DNA of 64,000 nt. It comes from Ilex aquifolium. Taxonomy: Eukaryota > Streptophyta > Magnoliopsida > Aquifoliales > Aquifoliaceae. The stretch's first letter is position 1. Each line of letters opens with the position of its first letter. The translations under genes were made by a program, and so were the position numbers. The notes under the pieces were generated by a model. That model was not told the DNA's origin, did not search any database, and saw only the letters and a program-made list of their open reading frames with translations. Of the stretch, positions 11,475 through 23,602 are shown one piece after another. The stretch lies in assembly GCA_951799425.1 (NCBI GenBank), contig OX637401.1, forward strand, positions 34,149,780-34,213,779. Direction: 5' to 3'.

Positions 11475-13748
11475 ATGTCCGATATACTATTTCATTTTAA
11501 AGGAGGACTACTTATTACACCAAACTTGTGTTACAATAGAGCCCTTGCTAGAGGATTTTTCATGACTTTTGATGTGAATAAAATGGTTAGGGATTCAAGA
11601 ATTCTTTACAATGCATCAAGAATCATCTTAATCAGAGACCGGAGTAAAAAGTTATGTCAGAAATACTAAAGAATGGGAAATTACTTTTTTTTCCTAGTGG
11701 AGGGGAATGGCCAACTATACCAAACTTAGATCACCATTTCGAACTTGTTAGAAGATGAATCACCAATTTTGATCTCAATATATTGGTTAGGGTTTCAACT
11801 TCTCTTTAAAATGCCGCAAGAGTTAGCTCAATCCGGGTTCGGGAGAAAAAGTTATGTCCGATATACTATTTTATTTTAAAGGAGGACTACTTATTACACC
11901 AAACTTGCGTTACAATAGAGCCCATGCTAGAGGATTTTTCATGACTTTTGATGTGAATAAAATGGTTAGGGATTCAAGAATTCTTTACAATGCATCAAGA
12001 ATCATCTTAATCAGAGACCGGAGTAAAAAGTTATGTCAGAAATACTAAAGAATGGGAAATTACTTTTTTTTCCTAGTGGAGGGGAATGGCCAACTATACC
12101 AAACTTAGATCACCATTTCGAACTTGTTAGAAGATGAATCACCAATTTTGATCTCAATATATTGGTTAGGGTTTCAATTTCTCTTTACAATGCCTCAAGA
12201 GTTAGCTCAATCCGAGTTCGGGAGAAAAAGTTATGTCCGATATACTATTTTATTTTAAAGGAGGACTACTTATTACACCAAACTTGCGTTACAATAGAGC
12301 CCATGCTAGAGGATTTTTCATGACTTTTGATGTGAATAAAATGGTTAGGGATTCAAGAATTCTTTACAATGCATCAAGAATCATCTTAATCAGAGACCGG
12401 AGTAAAAAGTTATGTCAGAAATACTAAAGAATGGGAAATTACTTTTTTTTCCTAGTGGAGGGGAATGGCCAACTATACCAAACTTAGATCACCATTTCGA
12501 ACTTGTTAGAAGATGAATCACCAATTTTGATCTGAATATATTGGTTAGGGTTTCAAGTTCTCTTTACAATGCCACAAGAGTTAGCTCAATCCGGGTTCGG
12601 GAGAAAAATGTATGTCCGATATACTATTTCATTTTAAAGGAGGACTACTTATTACACCAAACTTGCGTTACAATAGAGCCCATGCTAGAGGATTTTTCAT
12701 GACTTTTGATGTGAATAAAATGGTTAGGGATTCAAGAATTCTTTACAATGCATCAAGAATCGTCTTAATCAGAGACCGGAGTAAAAAGTTATGTCAGAAA
12801 TACTAAAGAATGGGAAATTACTTTTTTTTCCTAGTGGAGGGGAATGGCCAACTATACCAAACTTAGATCACCATTTCGAACTAGTTAGAAGATGAATCAC
12901 CAATTTTGATCTCAATATATTGGTTAGGGTTTCAATTTCTCTTTACAATGCCTCAAGAGTTAGCTCAATCCGAGTTCGGGAGAAAAAGTTATGTCCGATA
13001 TACTATTTTATTTTAAAGGAGGACTACTTATTACACCAAACTTGCGTTACAATAGAGCCCATGCTAGAGGATTTTTCATGACTTTTGATGTGAATACAAT
13101 GGTTAGGGATTCAAGAATTCTTTACAATGCATCAAGAATCATCTTAATCAGAGACCGGAGTAAACAGTTATGTCAGAAATACTAAAGAATGGGAAATTAC
13201 TTTTTTTTCCTAGGGGAGGGGAATGGCCAACTATACCAAACTTTCATCACCATTTCGAACTTATTGGAAGATGAATCACCAATTTTGATCTCAATATATT
13301 GGTTATGGTTTCAAGTTCTCTTTACAATGCCGCAAGAGTTAGCTCAATCCGAGTTCGGGAGAAAAAGTTATGTCTGATATACTATTTCATTTTAAAGGAT
13401 GACTACTTATTACACCAAACTTGCGTTACAATAGAGCCCATGCTAGAGGATTTTTCATGACTTTTGATGTGAATAAAATGGTTAGGGATTCAAGAATTCT
13501 TTACAATGCATCAAGAATCGTCTTAATCAGAGACCGGAGTAAAAAGTTATGTCAGAAATACTAAAGAATGGGAAATTACTTTTTTTTCCTAGTGGAGGGG
13601 AATGACCAACTATACCAAACTTCCATCACCATTTCGAACTTGTTAGAAGATGAATCACCAATTTTGATCCAAATATATTGGTTAGGGTTTCAAGTTCTCT
13701 TTACAATGCCGCAAGAGTTAGCTCAATCCGGGTTCGGGAGAAAAAGTT
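11475..13748 (+). repeat. 6-unit derivative of the 7-unit higher-order repeat
   Basis: This block follows the same order as 8822-11474 but is one unit short (2274 bp). The unit corresponding to 10338 is missing as a whole. Its downstream half-A marker GAACTAGTTAG survives at 12880-12890, while its half-B marker TGTCAAAAATAC does not (TGTCAGAAATAC at 12793-12804). The join therefore lies between 12797 and 12883, and an in-register deletion of exactly one unit explains it. A further local change, AAAAATGTATGTCC before 12612, replaces AAAAAGGTATGTCC and recurs before 14886. Confidence 0.78.
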
Positions 13749-16700
13749 ATGTCCGATATACTATTTCATTTTAAAGGAGGACTACTTATTACACCAAACT
13801 TGTGTTACAATAGAGCCCTTGCTAGAGGATTTTTCATGACTTTTGATGTGAATAAAATGGTTAGGGATTCAAGAATTCTTTACAATGCATCAAGAATCAT
13901 CTTAATCAGAGACCGGAGTAAAAAGTTATGTCAGAAATACTAAAGAATGGGAAATTACTTTTTTTTCCTAGTGGAGGGGAATGGCCAACTATACCAAACT
14001 TAGATCACCATTTCGAACTTGTTAGAAGATGAATCACCAATTTTGATCTCAATATATTGGTTAGGGTTTCAACTTCTCTATAAAATGCCGCAAGAGTTAG
14101 CTCAATCCGGGTTCGGGAGAAAAAGTTATGTCCGATATACTATTTTATTTTAAAGGAGGACTACTTATTACACCAAACTTGCGTTACAATAGAGCCCATG
14201 CTAGAGGATTTTTCATGACTTTTGATGTGAATAAAATGGTTAGGGATTCAAGAATTCTTTACAATGCATCAAGAATCATCTTAATCAGAGACCGGAGTAA
14301 AAAGTTATGTCAGAAATACTAAAGAATGGGAAATTACTTTTTTTTCCTAGTGGAGGGGAATGGCCAACTATACCAAACTTAGATCACCATTTCGAACTTG
14401 TTAGAAGATGAATCACCAATTTTGATCTCAATATATTGGTTAGGGTTTCAATTTCTCTTTACAATGCCTCAAGAGTTAGCTCAATCCGAGTTCGGGAGAA
14501 AAAGTTATGTCCGATATACTATTTTATTTTAAAGGAGGACTACTTATTACACCAAACTTGCGTTACAATAGAGCCCATGCTAGAGGATTTTTCATGACTT
14601 TTGATGTGAATAAAATGGTTAGGGATTCAAGAATTCTTTACAATGCATCAAGAATCATCTTAATCAGAGACCGGAGTAAAAAGTTATGTCAGAAATACTA
14701 AAGAATGGGAAATTACTTTTTTTTCCTAGTGGAGGGGAATGGCCAACTATACCAAACTTAGATCACCATTTCGAACTTGTTAGAAGATGAATCACCAATT
14801 TTGATCTGAATATATTGGTTAAGGTTTCAAGTTCTCTTTACAATGCCACAAGAGTTAGCTCAATCCGGGTTCGGGAGAAAAATGTATGTCCGATATACTA
14901 TTTCATTTTAAAGGAGGACTACTTATTACACCAAACTTGCGTTACAATAGAGCCCATGCTAGAGGATTTTTCATGACTTTTGATGTGAATAAAATGGTTA
15001 GGGATTCAAGAATTCTTTACAATGCATCAAGAATCGTCTTAATCAGAGACCGGAGTAAAAAGTTATGTCAGAAATACTAAAGAATGGGAAATTACTTTTT
15101 TTTCCTAGTGGAGGGGAATGGCCAACTATACCAAACTTAGATCACCATTTCGAACTTGTTAGAAGATGAATCACCAATTTTGATCTCAATATATTGGTTA
15201 GGGTTTCAAGTTCTCTTTACAATGCCGCAAGAGTTAGCTCAATCCGGGTTCGGGAGAAAAAGTTATGTCCGATATACTATTTCATTTTAAAGGAGGACTA
15301 CTTATTACACCAAACTTGCGTTACAATAGAGCCCATGCTAGAGGATTTTTCATGACTTTTGATGTGAATAAAATGGTTAGGGATTTAAGAATTCTTTACA
15401 ATGCATCAAGAATCATCTTAATCAGAGACCGGAGTAAAAAGTTATGTCAGAAATACTAAAGAATGGGAAATTACTTTTTTTTCCTAGTGGAGGGGAATGG
15501 CCAACTATACCAAACTTAGATCACCATTTCGAACTTGTTAGAAGATGAATCACCAATTTTGATCTCAATATATTGGTTAGGGTTTCAACTTCTCTTTAAA
15601 ATGCCGCAAGAGTTAGCTCAATCCGGGTTCGGGAGAAAAAGTTATGTCCGATATACTATTTTATTTTAAAGGAGGACTACTTATTACACCAAACTTGCGT
15701 TACAATAGAGCCCATGCTAGAGGATTTTTCATGACTTTTGATGTGAATAAAATGGTTAGGGATTCAAGAATTCTTTACAATGCATCAAGAATCATCTTAA
15801 TCAGAGACCGGAGTAAAAAGTTATGTCAGAAATACTAAAGAATGGGAAATTACTTTTTTTTCCTAGTGGAGGGGAATGGCCAACTATACCAAACTTAGAT
15901 CACCATTTCGAACTTGTTAGAAGATGAATCACCAATTTTGATCTCAATATATTGGTTAGGGTTTCAATTTCTCTTTACAATGCCTCAAGAGTTAGCTCAA
16001 TCCGAGTTCGGGAGAAAAAGTTATGTCCGATATACTATTTTATTTTAAAGGAGGACTACTTATTACACCAAACTTGCGTTACAATAGAGCCCATGCTAGA
16101 GGATTTTTCATGACTTTTGATGTGAATAAAATGGTTAGGGATTCAAGAATTCTTTACAATGCATCAAGAATCATCTTAATCAGAGACCGGAGTAAAAAGT
16201 TATGTCAGAAATACTAAAGAATGGGAAATTACTTTTTTTTCCTAGTGGAGGGGAATGGCCAACTATACCAAACTTAGATCACCATTTCGAACTTGTTAGA
16301 AGATGAATCACCAATTTTGATCTGAATATATTGGTTAGGGTTTCAAGTTCTCTTTACAATGCCACAAGAGTTAGCTCAATCCGGGTTCGGGAGAAAAAGG
16401 TATGTCCGATATACTATTTCATTTTAAAGGAGGACTACTTATTACACCAAACTTGCGTTACAATAGAGCCCATGCTAGAGGATTTTTCATGACTTTTGAT
16501 GTGAATAAAATGGTTAGGGATTCAAGAATTCTTTACAATGCATCAACAATCGTCTTAATCAGAGACCGGAGTAAAAAGTTATGTCAGAAATACTAAAGAA
16601 TGGGAAATTACTTTTTTTTCCTAGTGGAGGGGAATGGCCAACTATACCAAACTTAGATCACCATTTCGAACTTGTTAGAAGATGAATCACCAATTTTGAT

Positions 16701-16780
16701 CTCAATATATTGGTTAGGGTTTCAAGTTCTCTTTACAATGCCGCAAGAGTTAGCTCAATCCGGGTTCGGGAGAAAAAGTT
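13749..16780 (+). repeat. 4-unit (1516-bp) blocks
   Basis: Two successive four-unit groups, 13749-15264 and 15265-16780, share the order of their last three units: two of the TTTTATTTTAAAG class (14128/15644 and 14507/16023), then one preceded by a (T/G)GTATGTCC change (14886/16402). The first unit differs: 13749 keeps the TGTGTTACAATAGAGCCCTTG state of the preceding 7-unit family, while 15265 carries GGGATTTAAGAATTC. Near 14049, CTTCTCTATAAAATG is private to the first group. This is the transition from the 7-unit family to the GATTTAAG family. Confidence 0.7.
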
Positions 16781-19700
16781 ATGTCCGATATACTATTTCA
16801 TTTTAAAGGAGGACTACTTATTACACCAAACTTGCGTTACAATAGAGCCCATGCTAGAGGATTTTTCATGACTTTTGATGTGAATAAAATGGTTAGGGAT
16901 TTAAGAATTCTTTACAATGCATCAAGAATCATCTTAATCAGAGACCGGAGTAAAAAGTTATGTCAGAAATACTAAAGAATGGGAAATTACTTTTTTTTCC
17001 TAGTGGAGGGGAATGGCCAACTATACCAAACTTAGATCACCATTTCGAACTTGTTAGAAGATGAATCACCAATTTTGATCTCAATATATTGGTTAGGGTT
17101 TCAATTTCTCTTTACAATGCCGCAAGAGTTAGCTCAATCCGAGTTCGGGAGAAAAAGTTATGTCCGATATACTATTTCATTTTAAAGGAGGACTACTTAT
17201 TACACCAAACTTGCGTTACAATAGATCCCATGCTAGAGGATTTTTCATGACTTTTGATGTGAATAAAATGGTTAGGGATTCAAGAATTCTTTACAATGCA
17301 TCAAGAATCATCTTAATCAGAGACCGGAGTAAAAAGTTATGTCAGAAATACTAAAGAATGGGAAATTATTTTTTTTTCCTAGTGGAGGGGAATGGCCAAC
17401 TATACCAAACTTAGATCACCATTTCGAACTTGTTAGAAGATGAATCACCAATTTTGATCTCAATATATTGGTTAGGGTTTCAATTTCTCTTTACAATGCC
17501 GCAAGAGTTAGCTCAATCCGAGTTCGGGAGAAAAAGTTATGTCCGATATACTATTTCATTTTAAAGGAGGACTACTTATTACACCAAACTTGCGTTACAA
17601 TAGAGCCCATGCTAGAGGATTTTTCATGACTTTTGATGTGAATAAAATGGTTAGGGATTCAAGAATTCTTTACAATGCATCAAGAATCGTCTTAATCAGA
17701 GACCGGAGTAAAAAGTTATGTCAGAAATACTAAAGAATGGGAAATTACTTTTTTTTCCTAGTGGAGGGGAATGGCCAACTATACCAAACTTAGATCACCA
17801 TTTCGAACTTGTTAGAAGATGAATCACCAATTTTGATCTCAATATATTGGTTAGGGTTTCAAGTTCTCTTTACAATGCCGCAAGAGTTAGCTCAATCCGG
17901 GTTCGGGAGAAAAAGTTATGTCCGATATACTATTTCATTTTAAAGGAGGACTACTTATTACACCAAACTTGCGTTACAATAGAGCCCATGCTAGAGGATT
18001 TTTCATGACTTTTGATGTGAATAAAATGGTTAGGGATTTAAGAATTCTTTACAATGCATCAAGAATCATCTTAATCAGAGACCGGAGTAAAAAGTTATGT
18101 CAGAAATACTAAAGAATGGGAAATTACTTTTTTTTCCTAGTGGAGGGGAATGGCCAACTATACCAAACTTAGATCACCATTTCGAACTTGTTAGAAGATG
18201 AATCACCAATTTTGATCTCAATATATTGGTTAGGGTTTCAATTTCTCTTTACAATGCCGCAAGAGTTAGCTCAATCCGAGTTCGGGAGAAAAAGTTATGT
18301 CCGATATACTATTTCATTTTAAAGGAGGACTACTTATTACACCAAACTTGCGTTACAATAGATCCCATGCTAGAGGATTTTTCATGACTTTTGATGTGAA
18401 TAAAATGGTTAGGGATTCAAGAATTCTTTACAATGCATCAAGAATCATCTTAATCAGAGACCGGAGTAAAAAGTTATGTCAGAAATACTAAAGAATGGGA
18501 AATTATTTTTTTTTCCTAGTGGAGGGGAATGGCCAACTATACCAAACTTAGATCACCATTTCGAACTTGTTAGAAGATGAATCACCAATTTTGATCTCAA
18601 TATATTGGTTAGGGTTTCAATTTCTCTTTACAATGCCGCAAGAGTTAGCTCAATCCGAGTTCGGGAGAAAAAGTTATGTCCGATATACTATTTCATTTTA
18701 AAGGAGGACTACTTATTACACCAAACTTGCGTTACAATAGAGCCCATGCTAGAGGATTTTTCATGACTTTTGATGTGAATAAAATGGTTAGGGATTCAAG
18801 AATTCTTTACAATGCATCAAGAATCATCTTAATCAGAGACCGGAGTAAAAAGTTATGTCAGAAATACTAAAGAATGGGAAATTACTTTTTTTTCCTAGTG
18901 GAGGGGAATGGCCAACTATACCAAACTTAGATCACCATTTCGAACTTGTTAGAAGATGAATCACCAATTTTGATCTGAATATATTGGTTAGGGTTTCAAG
19001 TTCTCTTTACAATGCCACAAGAGTTAGCTCAATCCGGGTTCGGGAGAAAAAGGTATGTCCGATATACTATTTCATTTTAAAGGAGGACTACTTATTACAC
19101 CAAACTTGCGTTACAATAGAGCCCATGCTAGAAGATTTTTCATGACTTTTGATGTGAATAAAATGGTTAGGGATTCAAGAATTCTTTACAATGCATCAAG
19201 AATCGTCTTAATCAGAGACCGGAGTAAAAAGTTATGTCAGAAATACTAAAGAATGGGAAATTACTTTTTTTTCCTAGTGGAGGGGAATGGCCAACTATAC
19301 CAAACTTAGATCACCATTTCGAACTTGTTAGAAGATGAATCACCAATTTTGATCTCAATATATTGGTTAGGGTTTCAAGTTCTCTTTACAATGCCGCAAG
19401 AGTTAGCTCAATCCGGGTTCGGGAGAAAAAGTTATGTCCGATATACTATTTCATTTTAAAGGAGGACTACTTATTACACCAAACTTGCGTTACAATAGAG
19501 CCCATGCTAGAGGATTTTTCATGACTTTTGATGTGAATAAAATGGTTAGGGATTTAAGAATTCTTTACAATGCATCAAGAATCATCTTAATCAGAGACCG
19601 GAGTAAAAAGTAATGTCAGAAATACTAAAGAATGGGAAATTACTTTTTTTTCCTAGTGGAGGGGAATGGCCAACTATACCAAACTTAGATCACCATTTCG

Positions 19701-20570
19701 AACTTGTTAGAAGATGAATCACCAATTTTGATCTCAATATATTGGTTAGGGTTTCAATTTCTCTTTACAATGCCGCAAGAGTTAGCTCAATCCGAGTTCG
19801 GGAGAAAAAGTTATGTCCGATATACTAATTCATTTTAAAGGAGGACTACTTATTACACCAAACTTGCGTTACAATAGAGCCCATGCTAGAGGATTTTTCA
19901 TGACTTTTGATGTGAATAAAATGGTTAGGGATTCAAGAATTCTTTACAATGCATCAAGAATCATCTTAATCAGAGACCGGAGTAAAAAGTTATGTCAGAA
20001 ATACTAAAGAATGGGAAATTATTTTTTTTTCCTAGTGGAGGGGAATGGCCAACTATACCAAACTTAGATCACCATTTAGAACTTGTTAGAAGATGAATCA
20101 CCAATTTTGATCTCAATATATTGGTTAGGGTTTCAATTTCTCTTTACAATGCCGCAAGAGTTAGCTCAATCCGAGTTCGGGAGAAAAAGTTATGTCCGAT
20201 ATACTATTTCATTTTAAAGGAGGACTACTTATTACACCAAACTTGCGTTACAATAGAGCCCATGCTAGAGGATTTTTCATGACTTTTGATGTGAATAAAA
20301 TGGTTAGGGATTCAAGAATTCTTTACAATGCATCAAGAATCATCTTAATCAGAGACCGGAGTAAAAAGTTATGTCAGAAATACTAAAGAATGGGAAATTA
20401 CTTTTTTTTCCTAGTGGAGGGGAATGGCCAACTATACCAAACTTAGATCACCATTTCGAACTTGTTAGAAGATGAATCACCAATTTTGATCTCAATATAT
20501 TGGTTAGGGTTTCAAGTTCTCTTTACAATGCCACAAGAGTTAGCTCAATCCGGGTTCGGGAGAAAAAGTT
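16402..20570 (+). repeat. 3- and 4-unit blocks marked by GATTTAAG units
   Basis: A recurring order is seen: a unit with AATCGTCTTAATC (16402, 17539, 19055, 20571), a unit with GGGATTTAAGAATTC (16781, 17918, 19434), then one or two others. Units at 17160 and 18297 share ATAGATCCCATG and are followed by AAATTATTTTTTTTTCC. Spacing of the first class is three units (16402 to 17539), then four (17539 to 19055), then four (19055 to 20571), so this local higher-order repeat changed length. Private changes include AAAAAGTAATGTCAG near 19612, ATACTAATTCATTTT near 19825 and CATTTAGAACTTG near 20078. Confidence 0.72.
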
Positions 20571-23500
20571 ATGTCCGATATACTATTTCATTTTAAAGGA
20601 GGACTACTTATTACACCAAACTTGCGTTACAATAGAGCCCATGCTAGAGGATTTTTCATGACTTTTGATGTGAATAAAATGGTTAGGGATTCAAGAATTC
20701 TTTACAATGCATCAAGAATCGTCTTAATCAGAGACCGGAGTAAAAAGTTATGTCAGAAATACTAAAGAATGGGAAATTACTTTTTTTTCCTAGTGGAGGG
20801 GAATGGCCAACTATACCAAACTTAGATCACCATTTCGAACTTGTTAGAAGATGAATCACCAATTTTGATCTCAATATATTGGTTAGGGTTTCAAGTTCTC
20901 TTTACAATGCCGCAAGAGTTAGCTCAATCCGGGTTCGGGAGAAAAAGTTATGTCCGATATACTATTTCATTTTAAAGGAGGACTACTTATTACACCAAAC
21001 TTGCGTTACAATAGAGCCCATGCTAGAGGATTTTTCATGACTTTTGATGTGAATAAAATGGTTAGGGATTCAATAATTCTTTACAATGCATCAAGAATCA
21101 TCTTAATCAGAGACCGGAGTAAAAAGTTATGTCAGAAATACTAAAGAATGGGAAATTACTTTTTTTTCCTAGTGGAGGGGAATGGCCAACTAAACCAAAC
21201 TTAGATCACCATTTCGAACTTGTTAGAAGATGAATCACCAATTTTGATCTCAATATATTGGTTAGGGTTTCAAGTTCTCTTTACAATGCCGCAAGAGTTA
21301 GCTCAATCCGAGTTCGGGAGAAAAAGTTATGTCCGATATACTATTTCATTTTAAAGGAGGACTACTTATTACACCAAACTTGCGTTACAATAGAGCCCAT
21401 GCTAGAGGATTTTTCATGACTTTTGATGTGAATACAATGGTTAGGGATTCAAGAATTCTTTACAATGCATCAAGAATCATCTTAATCAGAGACCGGAGTA
21501 AACAGTTATGTCAGAAATACTAAAGAATGGGAAATTACTTTTTTTTCCTAGTGGAAGGGAATGGCCAACTATACCAAACTTTCATCACCATTTCGAACTT
21601 ATTGGAAGATGAATCACCAATTTTGATCTCAATATATTGGTTATGGTTTCAAGTTCTCTTTACAATGCCGCAAGAGTTAGCTCAATCCGGGTTCGGGAGA
21701 AAAAGTTATGTCCGATATACTATTTCATTTTAAAGGAGGACTACTTATTACACCAAACTTGCGTTACAATAGAGCCCATGCTAGAGGATTTTTCATGACT
21801 TTTGATGTGAATAAAATGGTTAGGGATTCAATAATTCTTTACAATGCATCAAGAATCATCTTAATCAGAGACCGGAGTAAAAAGTTATGTCAGAAATACT
21901 AAAGAATGGGAAATTACTTTTTTTTCCTAGTGGAGGGGAATGGCCAACTAAACCAAACTTAGATCACCATTTCGAACTTGTTAGAAGATGAATCACCAAT
22001 TTTGATCTCAATATATTGGTTAGGGTTTCAAGTTCTCTTTACAATGCCGCAAGAGTTAGCTCAATCCGAGTTCGGGAGAAAAAGTTATGTCCGATATACT
22101 ATTTCATTTTAAAGGAGGACTACTTATTACACCAAACTTGCGTTACAATAGAGCCCATGCTAGAGGATTTTTCATGACTTTTGATGTGAATAAAATGGTT
22201 AGGGATTCAAGAATTCTTTACAATGCATCAAGAATCATCTTAATCAGAGACCGGAGTAAAAAGTTATGTCAGAAATACTAAAGAATGGGAAATTACTTTT
22301 TTTTCCTAGTGGAGGGGAATGGCCAACTATACCAAACTTAGATCACCATTTCGAACTTGTTAGAAGATGAATCACCAATTTTGATCTCAATATATTGGTT
22401 AGGGTTTCAAGTTCTCTTTACAATGCCACAAGAGTTAGCTCAATCCGGGTTCGGGAGAAAAAGTTATGTCCGATATACTATTTCATTTTAAAGGAGGACT
22501 ACTTATTACACCAAACTTGCGTTACAATAGAGCCCATGCTAGAGGATTTTTCATGACTTTTGATGTGAATAAAATGGTTAGGGATTCAAGAATTCTTTAC
22601 AATGCATCAAGAATCGTCTTAATCAGAGACCGGAGTAAAAAGTTATGTCAGAAATACTAAAGAATGGGAAATTACTTTTTTTTCCTAGTGGAGGGGAATG
22701 GCCAACTATACCAAACTTAGATCACCATTTCGAACTTGTTAGAAGATGAATCACCAATTTTGATCTCAATATATTGGTTAGGGTTTCAAGTTCTCTTTAC
22801 AATGCCGCAAGAGTTAGCTCAATCCGGGTTCGGGAGAAAAAGTTATGTCCGATATACTATTTCATTTTAAAGGAGGACTACTTATTACACCAAACTTGCG
22901 TTACAATAGAGCCCATGCTAGAGGATTTTTCATGACTTTTGATGTGAATAAAATGGTTAGGGATTCAATAATTCTTTACAATGCATCAAGAATCATCTTA
23001 ATCAGAGACCGGAGTAAAAAGTTATGTCAGAAATACTAAAGAATGGGAAATTACTTTTTTTTCCTAGTGGAGGGGAATGGCCAACTAAACCAAACTTAGA
23101 TCACCATTTCGAACTTGTTAGAAGATGAATCACCAATTTTGATCTCAATATATTGGTTAGGGTTTCAAGTTCTCTTTACAATGCCGCAAGAGTTAGCTCA
23201 ATCCGGGTTCGGGAGAAAAAGTTATGTCCGATATACTATTTCATTTTAAAGGAGGACTACTTATTACACCAAACTTGCGTTACAATAGAGCCCATGCTAG
23301 AGGATTTTTCATGACTTTTGATGTGAATAAAATGGTTAGGGATTCAATAATTCTTTACAATGCATCAAGAATCATCTTAATCAGAGACCGGAGTAAAAAG
23401 TTATGTCAGAAATACTAAAGAATGGGAAATTACTTTTTTTTCCTAGTGGAGGGGAATGGCCAACTAAACCAAACTTAGATCACCATTTCGAACTTGTTAG

Positions 23501-23602
23501 AAGATGAATCACCAATTTTGATCTCAATATATTGGTTAGGGTTTCAAGTTCTCTTTACAATGCCGCAAGAGTTAGCTCAATCCGAGTTCGGGAGAAAAAG
23601 TT
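20571..23602 (+). repeat. Irregular block with TCAATAATTC units
   Basis: Four units here (20950, 21708, 22845, 23224) carry GGGATTCAATAATTC, which removes the EcoRI site, and the half A after each reads CAACTAAACCAAAC. Units 22845 and 23224 are adjacent and look like a single-unit duplication. A longer relation is also visible: 20950-21654 recurs at 23224-23928 (shift 2274, six units), including the rare TGGAAGGGAATGG at about 21553 and 23827. The block is a patchwork of one-, three- and six-unit exchanges, not a clean higher-order repeat. Confidence 0.65.
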
